6,458 nt of DNA, from the NCBI GenBank assembly GCA_016873525.1, contig VGXD01000119.1, positions 1 through 6,458 of the forward strand, read 5' to 3'. This document shows, in pieces, positions 1-6,136 of the stretch. The notes under the pieces were generated by a model, which ran no database searches, was not told where the DNA came from, and saw only the letters and a list, made by a program, of their open reading frames with translations. Source of the stretch: Nitrospira sp. (lineage in GTDB: Bacteria; Nitrospirota; Nitrospiria; Nitrospirales; Nitrospiraceae). The position numbers and the translations under genes are program-made. The first letter of the stretch is position 1, and each line of letters opens with the position of its first letter.

Positions 1-530
1 GCATCGTTCTCATTCCCGTTGAACTCCCATCGAGAAAAACGATCCGCATTTCACCAGGCGGACAAAATCCACTTATCAAACAGATCGTCGAGGATTTCTG
101 TTCACGATTCGTCCCAGGAGGACTCATCGTCTACATCGGAGACGCTGAAAACAAATTTCTCCATCTTGAAGATGAATACCTCAAGCGCCTTGGCGTGGTT
201 ATCCCTCCGCCGGCCAAGATGCCGGACGTTATTGTGCATCATGTAAATAAAAACTGGCTGGTGCTCGTAGAGGCTGTGACAAGCGCCGGACCTGTAGATG
301 CAAAGCGTCGGAAGGAATTGAAAGAGCTTTTTTCTGGCTGCACGGCGGGCTTAGTTTTTGTAACGGCGTTTGCTGGCCGGGAAGCGATGCGAAGCTTCCT
401 TCCGCAGATTTCGTGGGAGACCGAGGTTTGGATAGCAGAGGATCCAGATCATCTTATTCATTTCAACGGCGAACGATTCCTTGGCCCTTATCCTGACGTC
501 ATGCCATTGCCCATTCAAGGGCAACAATAG
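1..530 (+). CDS. BsuBI/PstI-family type II restriction endonuclease, C-terminal part (5' end outside window)
   Basis: The frame is open from base 3, without a start, to TAG at 528-530, giving 175 visible residues. Family members are about 320 aa with an N-terminal helix-turn-helix region, so roughly half is missing to the left. The GTG at 195 is an internal codon: coding similarity clearly extends upstream of it. Family hallmarks, numbered from the first visible codon, are YIGD (44-47), MPDV (73-76), EAVTS (90-94) followed by GPV and KRR (101-103), VFVTAF (118-123), WETEVWIA (138-145), and HFNGERFLGP near the end. The PD followed 15 residues later by the E of EAV looks like the PD-(D/E)xK-type nuclease core, although the usual lysine is not in its textbook place. 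Known relatives cleave at or near CTGCAG, but specificity here is not provable. The cognate methyltransferase would lie upstream. G+C is near 50 %, clearly below the following genes, which suggests horizontal transfer. Confidence 0.9.
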   Translation, partial: IVLIPVELPSRKTIRISPGGQNPLIKQIVEDFCSRFVPGGLIVYIGDAENKFLHLEDEYLKRLGVVIPPPAKMPDVIVHHVNKNWLVLVEAVTSAGPVDAKRRKELKELFSGCTAGLVFVTAFAGREAMRSFLPQISWETEVWIAEDPDHLIHFNGERFLGPYPDVMPLPIQGQQ

Positions 531-533
531 CGA

Positions 534-656
534 TCATTTCCGCTTCTCTTCGAACTGGGCCGTCTCGAAGAGTTCCTGGGCCTTGTCCCCTCCGCAGCCC
601 GAGACGGCGAGCCACCCAATCCATACGGCGGTCAGTCCCCATCGCGCCATGCGCAT
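534..656 (-). pseudogene. Short lipoprotein, probably a truncated remnant (40 aa)
   Basis: ATG at 656 follows a strong ribosome site, AGGAGGT, six bases upstream. The 40-codon frame ends in TGA at 534-536. A second ATG at 650 would give 38 aa. The protein has a positively charged start, a hydrophobic core (AVWIGWLAV, residues 10-18) and a lipobox VSGC with the acylated cysteine at residue 21. The mature part begins CGGDKAQELFETAQFEEK and stops four codons later or fewer. That mature start resembles short TPR-like lipoproteins that I recall running on for a further 30 or more residues, so the gene looks cut off. The cut lies three bases from the end of the converging restriction gene. An outer-membrane or periplasmic anchor role is inferred from the signal only. 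It could instead be a genuine mini-lipoprotein. The promoter at 701-729 supports expression. Confidence 0.6.
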
Positions 657-700
657 GGTGCTACCTCCTGACTAACGAAGAATGAGAAAAGCGATCTCCA

Positions 701-729
701 AGCATACGGAGAAGACACCGGCCGGTCAA
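701..729 (-). promoter_or_regulatory. Candidate sigma70-type promoter for the short lipoprotein
   Basis: On the minus strand, TTGACC (724-729, five of six consensus bases) is followed by a 17-base spacer and TATGCT (701-706, four of six). The predicted start of transcription is near 693, giving a leader of about 37 bases before the ATG at 656. This is the best promoter match I found in the window. Confidence 0.5.
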
Positions 730-770
730 TCGAGCCCCACGCAAGGCCCGCGTGCGAACACAGCAAGTGG

Positions 771-799
771 TGGACTTCGGAGCCAAGCCTGGGTAGGAT
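771..799 (+). promoter_or_regulatory. Candidate sigma70-type promoter for the esterase-aminotransferase-protease operon
   Basis: TGGACT (771-776), a 17-base spacer and TAGGAT (794-799) each match the consensus hexamers at four of six positions. The distance to the esterase ATG at 858 is about 58 bases. It diverges from the lipoprotein promoter, and the two -35 boxes are about 40 bases apart. The call is a pattern match only. Confidence 0.35.
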
Positions 800-857
800 C
801 AGCAAGTATTTCGACTCGTGGCTTTCATCTTGCTCTAGGTCTGCGTGAGGGCAATCG

Positions 858-1577
858 ATGCGACTGGAACGGCTTGGCGGGCTGCAAGTCCGCCTGACCG
901 GCGGCACGGACGGCCAGGGCGGCGGCGAGGGTCCGGTCGTCGTCTTGCTCCACGGGTTCGGCGCGCCGGGCGACGACCTGGTTCCCCTCTGGCAGGCGCT
1001 CGATGCGCCGCAGGGGACTCGGTTTGTGTTTCCCGAAGGGCCGCTGGCTCTGTCCATGGGCTTCGGCCAGTCGCGCGCCTGGTGGATGCTCGATCTGGAC
1101 AAACTCAACCGCGATTTGGCCGCCGGCCGTCCGCGCGATGCGTCCCGTGAAACGCCCAAGGGATTGGCCGAGGCCAGGAACCAGGTCACGGCCTTGTTGG
1201 ATGACGTGACCCGTCGTCTCGGCGCCGATCCCAAGCGGACCCTGCTCGGCGGGTTTTCCCAGGGCGCCATGCTGTCCTGCGACGTAGCGCTGCGCACGGC
1301 CCGGCCGCTTGCCGGCCTGGTGCTCCTGTCCGGCACGCTGCTCGCCAAGGAGGAGTGGGTGCCGCTCATGCCGAAACGCAAGGGGCTGCGGGTCCTCCAG
1401 AGCCACGGCAGCAAGGACCCGCTGCTGCCGTTGTTTCTGGCCGAACAACTGCGGGACTACCTGACGCAGGCCGGCCTCGCCGTACAGTGGGTGGGTTTTC
1501 GTGGCGGGCACGAAATTCCCGACGCGGTTCTTGCCAAGTTGGGCCCGTTCTTGCGCGAGACCCTCGCGCCGCGCTGA
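858..1577 (+). CDS. Alpha/beta hydrolase, phospholipase/carboxylesterase family
   Basis: A 239-aa serine hydrolase of the Abhydrolase_2 type (small carboxylesterases and lysophospholipases, YpfH-like). The oxyanion-hole motif HGFG is at residues 32-35. The nucleophile elbow GGFSQGAM puts the catalytic serine at 134. The acid is D187 in GSKDPLLP and the histidine is H218 in GGHEIP, so the triad is complete and correctly spaced. Length is close to the family norm of 210-240 aa. There is no signal peptide, so it should be cytoplasmic and hydrolyse small esters or lysolipids; the substrate cannot be read from sequence. The ATG at 858 is preceded by GTGAGGG about seven bases upstream, and the LHGFG strand begins at the usual distance from the N terminus. 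It is the first gene of a probable three-gene operon. Confidence 0.9.
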   Translation: MRLERLGGLQVRLTGGTDGQGGGEGPVVVLLHGFGAPGDDLVPLWQALDAPQGTRFVFPEGPLALSMGFGQSRAWWMLDLDKLNRDLAAGRPRDASRETPKGLAEARNQVTALLDDVTRRLGADPKRTLLGGFSQGAMLSCDVALRTARPLAGLVLLSGTLLAKEEWVPLMPKRKGLRVLQSHGSKDPLLPLFLAEQLRDYLTQAGLAVQWVGFRGGHEIPDAVLAKLGPFLRETLAPR

Positions 1578-1598
1578 ATCGATGGGCGGAGGAGAGCC

Positions 1599-1658
1599 AT
1601 GGGCAGAGGCACGACGATCATGATGCAAGCGAGCAAGGGAGATCGGTATGTCGCGTGA
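1599..1658 (+). CDS. Possible 19-aa leader ORF overlapping the aminotransferase start
   Basis: ATG at 1599 sits five bases after GGAGGA (1588-1593), one of the strongest ribosome sites in the operon. The frame encodes MGRGTTIMMQASKGDRYVA and ends in TGA at 1656-1658. It therefore overlaps the first 11 bases of the aminotransferase gene in another frame. Such an arrangement can couple translation of the downstream gene. The peptide has no run of one amino acid that would suggest attenuation. It may be chance, since the aminotransferase also has its own ribosome site. Confidence 0.22.
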   Translation: MGRGTTIMMQASKGDRYVA

Positions 1659-2805
1659 CGGGAGTCGGCGTATGGCGGGCCTGGCCCAATCCGAGATTCG
1701 GGCCATGTCCATGGCTTGCGAACAAGCGCAAGGACTCAACATGGCCCAGGGGGTCTGCGACACCCCTGTGCCGCATCCCGTGGTCCAAGGCGCGGAACAG
1801 GCGATGGAAACAGGCCACAACATCTATACGCGGTTCGACGGAGTGGCGGAGCTGCGCCAAGCCCTCGCGCGCAAGCTGGCCGACTACAACGGCATCGCCG
1901 CAGACCCGGAGACCGAGATCACGGTCAGCGCCGGGGCCACCGGGGCTTTTCACTGCGCCTGCCTGGCCCTGCTCAATCCCGGCGACGAGGTGATTCTCTT
2001 CGAGCCCTACTACGCTTATCACGTCAGCGCGCTGATCTCGGTGGAAGCGGTGCCCCGGATGCTGCCGATGCGGGCTCCCGACTGGACGTTTTCCCAGGCC
2101 GACCTGGAGCGGCTGGTCACGAGCCGGACCAAGGCCATCGTGGTCAACACGCCGGGCAATCCTTCGGGCAAGGTCTTCAGCCGGGCCGAGCTGCAAGGGA
2201 TCGCGGACCTGGCTGTCCGGCACGACCTCTTCGTCTTCACGGATGAAATCTACGAATACTTTCTCTACGACGGCCGGCCGCACGTGAGCGTCGCCACGTT
2301 GCCGGGCATGGCGGAGCGCACGATCACCATCGGCGGCTACTCCAAGACCTTCAGCATCACCGGCTGGCGGATCGGCTACAGCGTGGCCCAGGCCCACTGG
2401 GCGCAGATGATCGGCGCGATGAACGATCTGCTCTACGTCTGCGCGCCCGCGCCCTTGCAATACGGCGTGGCCTCGGGCATCCGCGCGCTGGACCGCAGTT
2501 TCTACCGGGGCCTGATCGAAGACTACCGGCACAAGCGCGACCGGTTTTGCCGCGCGCTGACGCAGGCGGGACTGCCCCCCTCGGTGCCCCAGGGCGCCTA
2601 TTACGTGCTGGCCGACGTGTCGCGGCTGCCCGGCGCCACCGGCAAGGAACGGGCCATGCACGTCCTGAACAGGACCAAGGTGGCCGGGGTCCCCGGCGAG
2701 GCGTTCTTCAGCGGAGCGGAGGGGCACCGCTTCATGCGATTCTGCTTTGCAAAGACCGATGGAGACCTTGACGAAGCCTGCCGGCGGATCGAAGGGCTTC
2801 AATGA
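1648..2805 (+). CDS. Pyridoxal-phosphate-dependent aminotransferase, class I/II (fold type I)
   Basis: A 385-aa enzyme of the aspartate-aminotransferase superfamily, with normal length for subgroup I. Visible landmarks are SAGATGAF (94-101, cofactor phosphate loop), EPYYAYH (119-125, cofactor stacking region) and NTPGNPSGK (167-175, with N171 expected to contact the PLP ring). TDEIYEYF (198-205) supplies D199 and Y202. SKTFSITGWRIGY (232-244) carries the Schiff-base lysine K233. FMRFCFA (362-368) supplies R364, which is expected to bind the substrate carboxylate. All key residues are present, so it should be active in the cytoplasm, moving an amino group between an amino acid and a 2-oxo acid. 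Substrate cannot be told from sequence; aromatic, methionine or aspartate types are all possible. ATG 1648 has AAGGGAGA just upstream; M9 is a less likely start. It lies 70 bases after the esterase and 12 before the protease. Confidence 0.92.
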   Translation: MSRDGSRRMAGLAQSEIRAMSMACEQAQGLNMAQGVCDTPVPHPVVQGAEQAMETGHNIYTRFDGVAELRQALARKLADYNGIAADPETEITVSAGATGAFHCACLALLNPGDEVILFEPYYAYHVSALISVEAVPRMLPMRAPDWTFSQADLERLVTSRTKAIVVNTPGNPSGKVFSRAELQGIADLAVRHDLFVFTDEIYEYFLYDGRPHVSVATLPGMAERTITIGGYSKTFSITGWRIGYSVAQAHWAQMIGAMNDLLYVCAPAPLQYGVASGIRALDRSFYRGLIEDYRHKRDRFCRALTQAGLPPSVPQGAYYVLADVSRLPGATGKERAMHVLNRTKVAGVPGEAFFSGAEGHRFMRFCFAKTDGDLDEACRRIEGLQ

Positions 2806-2817
2806 CGGAGTGCGCCG

Positions 2818-3687
2818 ATGGCGAGGGAAACGACCAGACCGCATAGGAATGTCTTCCTGGCGCTGTTGATGGGGCTGCTTGCGGCGGGGGCGAGTTGCGC
2901 GACCAATCCCTACACCGAGCGCTCCCAACTGATTTTGCTGCCCGCGAGTTACGAAGACAAGCTGGGCGATCAGGCCTACGCGCAAGTGCTCAAGGACCCC
3001 AAGGTCCGCATCTCCCAGGACCCCCAAGAAGTGGACCCGGTGAAGCGGGTGGCTGCCCGCATCATTGCGGCAGCCAAACAATCCAAGTATGCGGAGGCCG
3101 CCAACCGGTTTCACTGGGACGTCACCGTGATCAAGGACGACAAGACCGCCAATGCCTTTGCCCTGCCGGGCGGGAAGATCGCCGTCTACACCGGCATCTT
3201 CCCGATGGCCAAAAACGAAGCGGGGCTGGCCATGGTCCTTGGCCATGAGGTGATCCATGCCCTCGCGCGTCACGGGGCCGAGCGGATGAGCCAGGGCATG
3301 GTGACGGACATCGTCTTGAAGGGCGCCGACGTGGCGCTTCAGACGCAGGGCGTCGCCGCGCCGATGCGAAGCGGGGTGATGCAGGCCTTGGGGCTCGGCA
3401 CGCAAGTGGGCGTGTTGTTTCCGTTCAGCCGCGCGCACGAATCCGAAGCCGACCACGTGGGGATGCGCATCGCCGCCCAGGCCGGCTACGACCCCCATGA
3501 AGCCGTCCATGTCTGGGAGCGGATGCAGCAGGCCGGCGGGGCCCAGCCGTCGGAATACCTCTCCACCCACCCCAGCCATGGAACGCGGATCAAGCAATTG
3601 GAAGCCTGGATGCCGGAGGCCCTGACCGACTACGCGCAAGCGTCCCGCGCGCCCGCCGCCAACTTGCCGACGCTACAGGGCCGGTAG
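2818..3687 (+). CDS. M48-family zinc metalloprotease, predicted lipoprotein
   Basis: A 289-aa protein with a charged N terminus, a hydrophobic stretch (residues 12-25) and a possible lipobox ending GASC at C27. The glycine at -3 is atypical, so a cleaved or anchored signal peptide is an alternative. The mature domain is peptidase M48. NAFALPGGKIAVYTG (112-126) precedes the zinc-binding HEVIH (H143, E144, H147). The third ligand is expected at E208 in HESEAD, and the late conserved loop STHPSHGTRI lies at 249-258. This is the LoiP/BepA/Oma1-like layout without the long TPR tail of BepA. The predicted role is periplasmic quality control of envelope proteins. GGAG seven bases before the ATG, and a gap of only 12 bases after the aminotransferase, indicate co-transcription. 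It is the last gene of the run. Confidence 0.92.
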   Translation: MARETTRPHRNVFLALLMGLLAAGASCATNPYTERSQLILLPASYEDKLGDQAYAQVLKDPKVRISQDPQEVDPVKRVAARIIAAAKQSKYAEAANRFHWDVTVIKDDKTANAFALPGGKIAVYTGIFPMAKNEAGLAMVLGHEVIHALARHGAERMSQGMVTDIVLKGADVALQTQGVAAPMRSGVMQALGLGTQVGVLFPFSRAHESEADHVGMRIAAQAGYDPHEAVHVWERMQQAGGAQPSEYLSTHPSHGTRIKQLEAWMPEALTDYAQASRAPAANLPTLQGR

Positions 3688-3749
3688 CCCCGCGCGCCGA
3701 TTTCCGTGTGGTGCGGGGCAATCGGCCGCCGGAGCCAGGCAGATGCCGC

Positions 3750-3779
3750 TTGACTAGCCCGATGTCTTCAGCGTAGGCT
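3750..3779 (+). promoter_or_regulatory. Weak candidate promoter upstream of the zinc-ribbon gene
   Basis: TTGACT (3750-3755, five of six), an 18-base spacer and TAGGCT (3774-3779, three of six including the key first, second and last bases). The -10 lies inside the hairpin at 3762-3787, so the two could interact, or the match may be accidental. It would give a leader of about 165 bases. Confidence 0.25.
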
Positions 3780-3787
3780 GAAGCCAT
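3762..3787. repeat. Hairpin-forming inverted repeat
   Basis: CTTCAGC (3766-3772), loop GTAG, GCTGAAG (3777-3783) is a perfect 7-bp stem with a 4-base loop. After one mismatch it extends by ATG (3762-3764) pairing with CAT (3785-3787). There is no T run on either side, so it is more like a REP-type or message-stabilising element than an intrinsic terminator. It is intergenic, 75 bases after the protease stop. Confidence 0.5.
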
Positions 3788-3951
3788 GACGTGTTGAGTC
3801 ACGCTGACTGTCCCATCCCTCGCGCGTCCTGACTCCTCCTTGCGCGTCTGATTCTCCAGTCTCCGCCGCTCCTACGCCACACTGTTTCCGCAGAGCCGTC
3901 GTCATAGGCATCGAATGTACGGTCGGGTCCGCTCGGAGGAGAGGTCGCCAG

Positions 3952-4185
3952 ATGAACTGTCCACGTTGTCAGGGCTTGATGGCGACGATTCGCTTGGAAG
4001 ATGCGGGGAATATGACCAGCTGCCAGTTATTGCCCGGCTGGCAATGTCTCCTGTGCGGCGAGGTCATCGATCCCGGCATCGCCGCGAATCGGGTCGGACA
4101 CCACGAACCGTGGCGGGATCGGACGCGCCCTCGCTATCTGGCCGGGTCCGGCGCCTCCAAGCCCAAGCGGACGAAGCCGAGATGA
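3952..4185 (+). CDS. Small zinc-ribbon protein
   Basis: A 77-aa protein with two cysteine knuckles: CPRC (C3, C6) and CLLC followed by G (C32, C35), preceded by W30. This is a classic zinc ribbon binding one zinc ion. After it, GEVIDPGIAANR is followed by a strongly basic, glycine- and lysine-containing tail (residues 64-77), which could contact nucleic acid. The ATG at 3952 has the ribosome site GGAGGAGAGG at 3935-3944, and the first knuckle starts at residue 3, which fixes the start. I recall similar short zinc-ribbon proteins, often annotated as hypothetical, in Nitrospira-like genomes. A regulatory or nucleic-acid-binding role is inference. It is the first gene after the operon, with 148 bases to the next. 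Confidence 0.75.
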   Translation: MNCPRCQGLMATIRLEDAGNMTSCQLLPGWQCLLCGEVIDPGIAANRVGHHEPWRDRTRPRYLAGSGASKPKRTKPR

Positions 4186-4242
4186 CGGTGTTCTTGTAAA
4201 CGAGTGGGTTGAGCGTGTTCCCCGTCGGCCCAGAAGTGTCAG

Positions 4243-4268
4243 GCGATGACCGGTGAACGGTTCGTCGC
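4243..4268. repeat. Bulged hairpin between the zinc-ribbon and 115-aa genes
   Basis: GCGATGA (4243-4249) pairs with TCGTCGC (4262-4268) with one G-T wobble, and CCG (4250-4252) pairs with CGG (4258-4260). Loop GTGAA closes it, with a single unpaired T at 4261. It lies in the 148-base gap and has no T tract. It might be an attenuating or stabilising leader structure. Confidence 0.35.
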
Positions 4269-4333
4269 GTCAGGCCTTGCGATGATGTGGTCGCGCGGTC
4301 CACGAAGTTGTTCCGTTGAAGGGAGGCGTCAGC

Positions 4334-4681
4334 ATGGCGAAGGAAGAAAAACCGGCAGGGGCGGTGCCTGCAAAACCAAAACAGTGGTTGAGAATTCCCG
4401 ACGGGACCAAGGTCCGGTGTCGGGTGGAAGGGTATGAAGGCGCCATCGACGGCCTGACGGAGATCGTCCAGGGGACGAGTCTGAACCCGGATGGGAAGTC
4501 GCAGTATCGTGTCAACGTGGGGGAGTCGAACCGGAGGCTGGCCGCCGAACAGGATTTGCTGATTGTCGCGGATCGTGAGGGGCTGGTCATCGTCCACAAG
4601 GCGAAGATCGAATACCGCCGCTATGTCACCGAACGGCTTCGCGGCATGTTCACGGACGACCGGTTTGTGGCGCCCCTGTGA
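4334..4681 (+). CDS. Conserved-looking hypothetical protein, 115 aa
   Basis: I do not recognise a named family. The ATG at 4334 is chosen because AAGGGAGG lies seven bases upstream (4319-4326); an in-frame TTG at 4316 would overlap that ribosome site. Residues 1-16 are a lysine-, alanine- and proline-rich linker. The rest is a compact mixed sequence beginning WLRIPDGTKVRCRVEGYEG, then IDGLTEIVQG, SQYRVNVGESNRRL, and a short strand LVIVHKAKIEYRRYV. The alternating hydrophobic pattern with glycines suggests a small beta-barrel (SH3- or KOW-like), perhaps nucleic-acid binding; this is inference. There is no signal peptide or membrane segment. It converges on the monooxygenase gene across 114 bases in which I see no clear terminator. 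Confidence 0.75.
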   Translation: MAKEEKPAGAVPAKPKQWLRIPDGTKVRCRVEGYEGAIDGLTEIVQGTSLNPDGKSQYRVNVGESNRRLAAEQDLLIVADREGLVIVHKAKIEYRRYVTERLRGMFTDDRFVAPL

Positions 4682-4795
4682 CCGTGTACGGAATCCGCGC
4701 CGCCGCGAGAACCGGGAGGCCGAGACGGAGACGATGACCGCGAAAGCGACCGTGATGAACAAGAGCCATGGGAAATTTTGCCTCAGCAGTCCCCT

Positions 4796-5938
4796 TCAGA
4801 TTGAACCTTCCATAACTTCGACAATCTGCTTCAGCGCTTGGTCGAGCGTGTAAAAACGCATCAACTGGTCTCGGCCCCAGGCCAGGGGCAGGGACTCCAC
4901 GAACATCAATCGACCCAGCTTGCGCGAATTGTCCTGGGCCGCTTCCACCCGCTGCTTGTTGCGCCGAACGTACAGGCGCAGCGCGTATTCGACGTGGGCG
5001 GCGTCGGTGCGGGACAGTTCGTCGGCCAGGGCCGAGGCGGAGAGCATCGCCATCGAGGCGCCCACCCCGGCGGTGGGCAGAAAGCCGGCTGCGGCGTCGC
5101 CCAGTAGGACGATGCGTCCCTTGGCCCATTGGTGCGCCCGACAGTCGTGGAGGTCCCAGAAAAACGGGTTTGAGGTTTGCTCGACGGCGTCCAACACGGC
5201 GGGCACCGGCCCGCCGACCGTCCCGAACTGTTTGCGTGCCTGCGCGGCGAAACCGCTCCGCCCGTCCTTCTGCAGCGCCGTCTTGGGGCCGGCCAGCACG
5301 ACGCCGAGCGCGTCTTTGACAGGGTAGAGGCCCACGAGCGCGCCCGCGCCCCAATATTCCGCCATGGTCTCGGCCGGCAACAGGTCGGCCGGCGTCCAGG
5401 CCACCCAGCATCCCCAGCCGCTCTCCCAATAGGCGTACTCGCGTTCACTGAGGATGGCCTTGCGTGTCTCCGAGTGCATCCCATCGGCTCCCACCACGAG
5501 ATCGAAATCCGAGGAAGAGCCGTCGTTGAATGCGACCCTGACCGTTGCCCCACGGTCCTCGAAGCGGGTTGCCGTGGTGCCGAAACGGATCGGGACGCCG
5601 CCCAGGCCGGCCGCGAGCACTTCCAGCAGTTCGCTCCGTCGCAAGCCCTGGATGGGGCCGTATCGCTCGGCCAATGGCCCGAAATCGAAGTGGTGGGCGA
5701 TGTGTCCGTGGCTGTTCCCAAGTCTGTAGTAGCGGCCCGGCACGCTGACATCCAGGAAACGTTGATGGAGTCCGAGGCCGTGCAACACGCGACTGCCGAG
5801 CGGATAGAGGGCGATGTTGTACCCGGAGTGTGCAAAGTCGGCCGCACGTTCGATGATCACCGGCCGCTCGCCGCGTTGGCGCAGCAGTGCGGCCAAGGTC
5901 AACCCGGCGACCCCGGCACCGACGATTAGCGTCCGCAT
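4796..5938 (-). CDS. FAD-dependent monooxygenase (PheA/TetX-like flavoprotein hydroxylase)
   Basis: A 380-aa class A flavoprotein monooxygenase. The N-terminal Rossmann motif is GAGVAG (7-12), with E30 at the end of the second strand expected to bind the FAD ribose. The arginine-containing GLRRSELLEVL (98-108) is typical of the family. The DG motif is GADGMHSETR (150-159). The GD motif is GDAAAGFLPTAGVGASMAM (280-298), which contacts the FAD phosphates. The enzyme should use NAD(P)H and oxygen to hydroxylate a small, probably aromatic or polyketide-like compound; the substrate is not predictable. The start at 5938 is firm: AAGGAGG lies seven bases upstream (5946-5952) and GAGVAG sits close to the N terminus. 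It is a single gene on this strand. One CTGCAG site lies within it at 5270-5275. Confidence 0.92.
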   Translation of the reverse strand: MRTLIVGAGVAGLTLAALLRQRGERPVIIERAADFAHSGYNIALYPLGSRVLHGLGLHQRFLDVSVPGRYYRLGNSHGHIAHHFDFGPLAERYGPIQGLRRSELLEVLAAGLGGVPIRFGTTATRFEDRGATVRVAFNDGSSSDFDLVVGADGMHSETRKAILSEREYAYWESGWGCWVAWTPADLLPAETMAEYWGAGALVGLYPVKDALGVVLAGPKTALQKDGRSGFAAQARKQFGTVGGPVPAVLDAVEQTSNPFFWDLHDCRAHQWAKGRIVLLGDAAAGFLPTAGVGASMAMLSASALADELSRTDAAHVEYALRLYVRRNKQRVEAAQDNSRKLGRLMFVESLPLAWGRDQLMRFYTLDQALKQIVEVMEGSI

Positions 5939-6052
5939 TCGACCGCCTCCTTGTGCTTCAAGTCATGAGAGTGGGCAGCAGCGACCTCGGTCCCTGAATC
6001 TTTCAAGCGTCTGCCGACCGCGCAGCTTACAGATGCTCGAAACTGTCCAAAA

Positions 6053-6080
6053 GGTCAAGGAGGGTACGATCCCTCTGACC
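6053..6080. repeat. Hairpin 1 of intergenic cluster
   Basis: GGTCA (6053-6057) pairs with TGACC (6076-6080), and GAGGG (6060-6064) pairs with CCCTC (6071-6075). A two-base bulge (6058-6059) and a loop TACGAT complete ten base pairs in all. No T tract follows. Confidence 0.45.
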
Positions 6081-6099
6081 GGGTGCCTTGCGCCGGTTG

Positions 6100-6131
6100 A
6101 GGCCGCCCCAGGCCAAGGTTTGGGGCGGCCT
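6100..6131. repeat. Hairpin 2 of intergenic cluster: perfect 11-bp GC-rich inverted repeat
   Basis: AGGCCGCCCCA (6100-6110) is exactly complementary to TGGGGCGGCCT (6121-6131) across a 10-base loop. This is the longest perfect inverted repeat I found in the window. It is stable enough to act as a transcript end or stabiliser, but lacks the T run of an intrinsic terminator on either strand. Confidence 0.6.
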
Positions 6132-6136
6132 GACGA

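Larger units (their letters stand above)
3688..3951. other. Intergenic stretch with several small inverted repeats
   Basis: No convincing gene lies here. Overlapping inverted repeats follow the protease stop: CCCCGC (3688-3693) with GCGGGG (3713-3718), and GCCGATT (3696-3702) with AATCGGC (3720-3726). They cannot form together. Neither is followed by a T tract, so they are poor intrinsic terminators. Further right are a stronger hairpin (3762-3787) and a short one, AGTCA-CGC-TGACT (3797-3809). At 3821-3860 two imperfect 20-base copies beginning cGCGCGTC and tGCGCGTC lie in tandem. The stretch ends with the ribosome site GGAGGAGAGG (3935-3944) of the zinc-ribbon gene. Confidence 0.5.

Noticed and set aside
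825..1823. Minus-strand frames of 260 and 332 codons opposite the esterase gene
   Set aside because: They are antisense shadows of a gene with an intact Ser-Asp-His triad. There is no family motif, and the composition is biased.
1618..3639. A 673-codon open frame on the minus strand across the aminotransferase and protease genes
   Set aside because: It lies opposite two genes with complete catalytic motifs in high-G+C DNA, where long antisense frames are common. The translation is rich in H, R, G and P, with no recognisable domain.
3915..4199. A 94-codon frame overlapping the zinc-ribbon gene
   Set aside because: It has no good ribosome site and no cysteine pattern. The overlapping frame has CPRC and CLLCG and a strong ribosome site.
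4682..4795. Bidirectional terminator between the convergent 115-aa and monooxygenase genes
   Set aside because: I found only a four-base-pair CCGT/ACGG hairpin and no stem followed by a T tract on either strand.
4906..5847. Long alternative frames, on both strands, inside the monooxygenase gene
   Set aside because: The flavoprotein frame has all three family motifs and a strong ribosome site. The others are low-complexity shadows.
6053..6058. TTGACC on the minus strand as the -35 box of the monooxygenase promoter
   Set aside because: At 17 bases the -10 would be CATCTG, a poor match, and the hexamer is part of hairpin 1.
6070..6131. Possible TPP riboswitch, from a GGGTGC...GGTTGAGG string
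   Set aside because: The second half of the conserved TPP core (CTGATC...CCAGCG...AGGGA type) is absent, and the stems do not match that fold.
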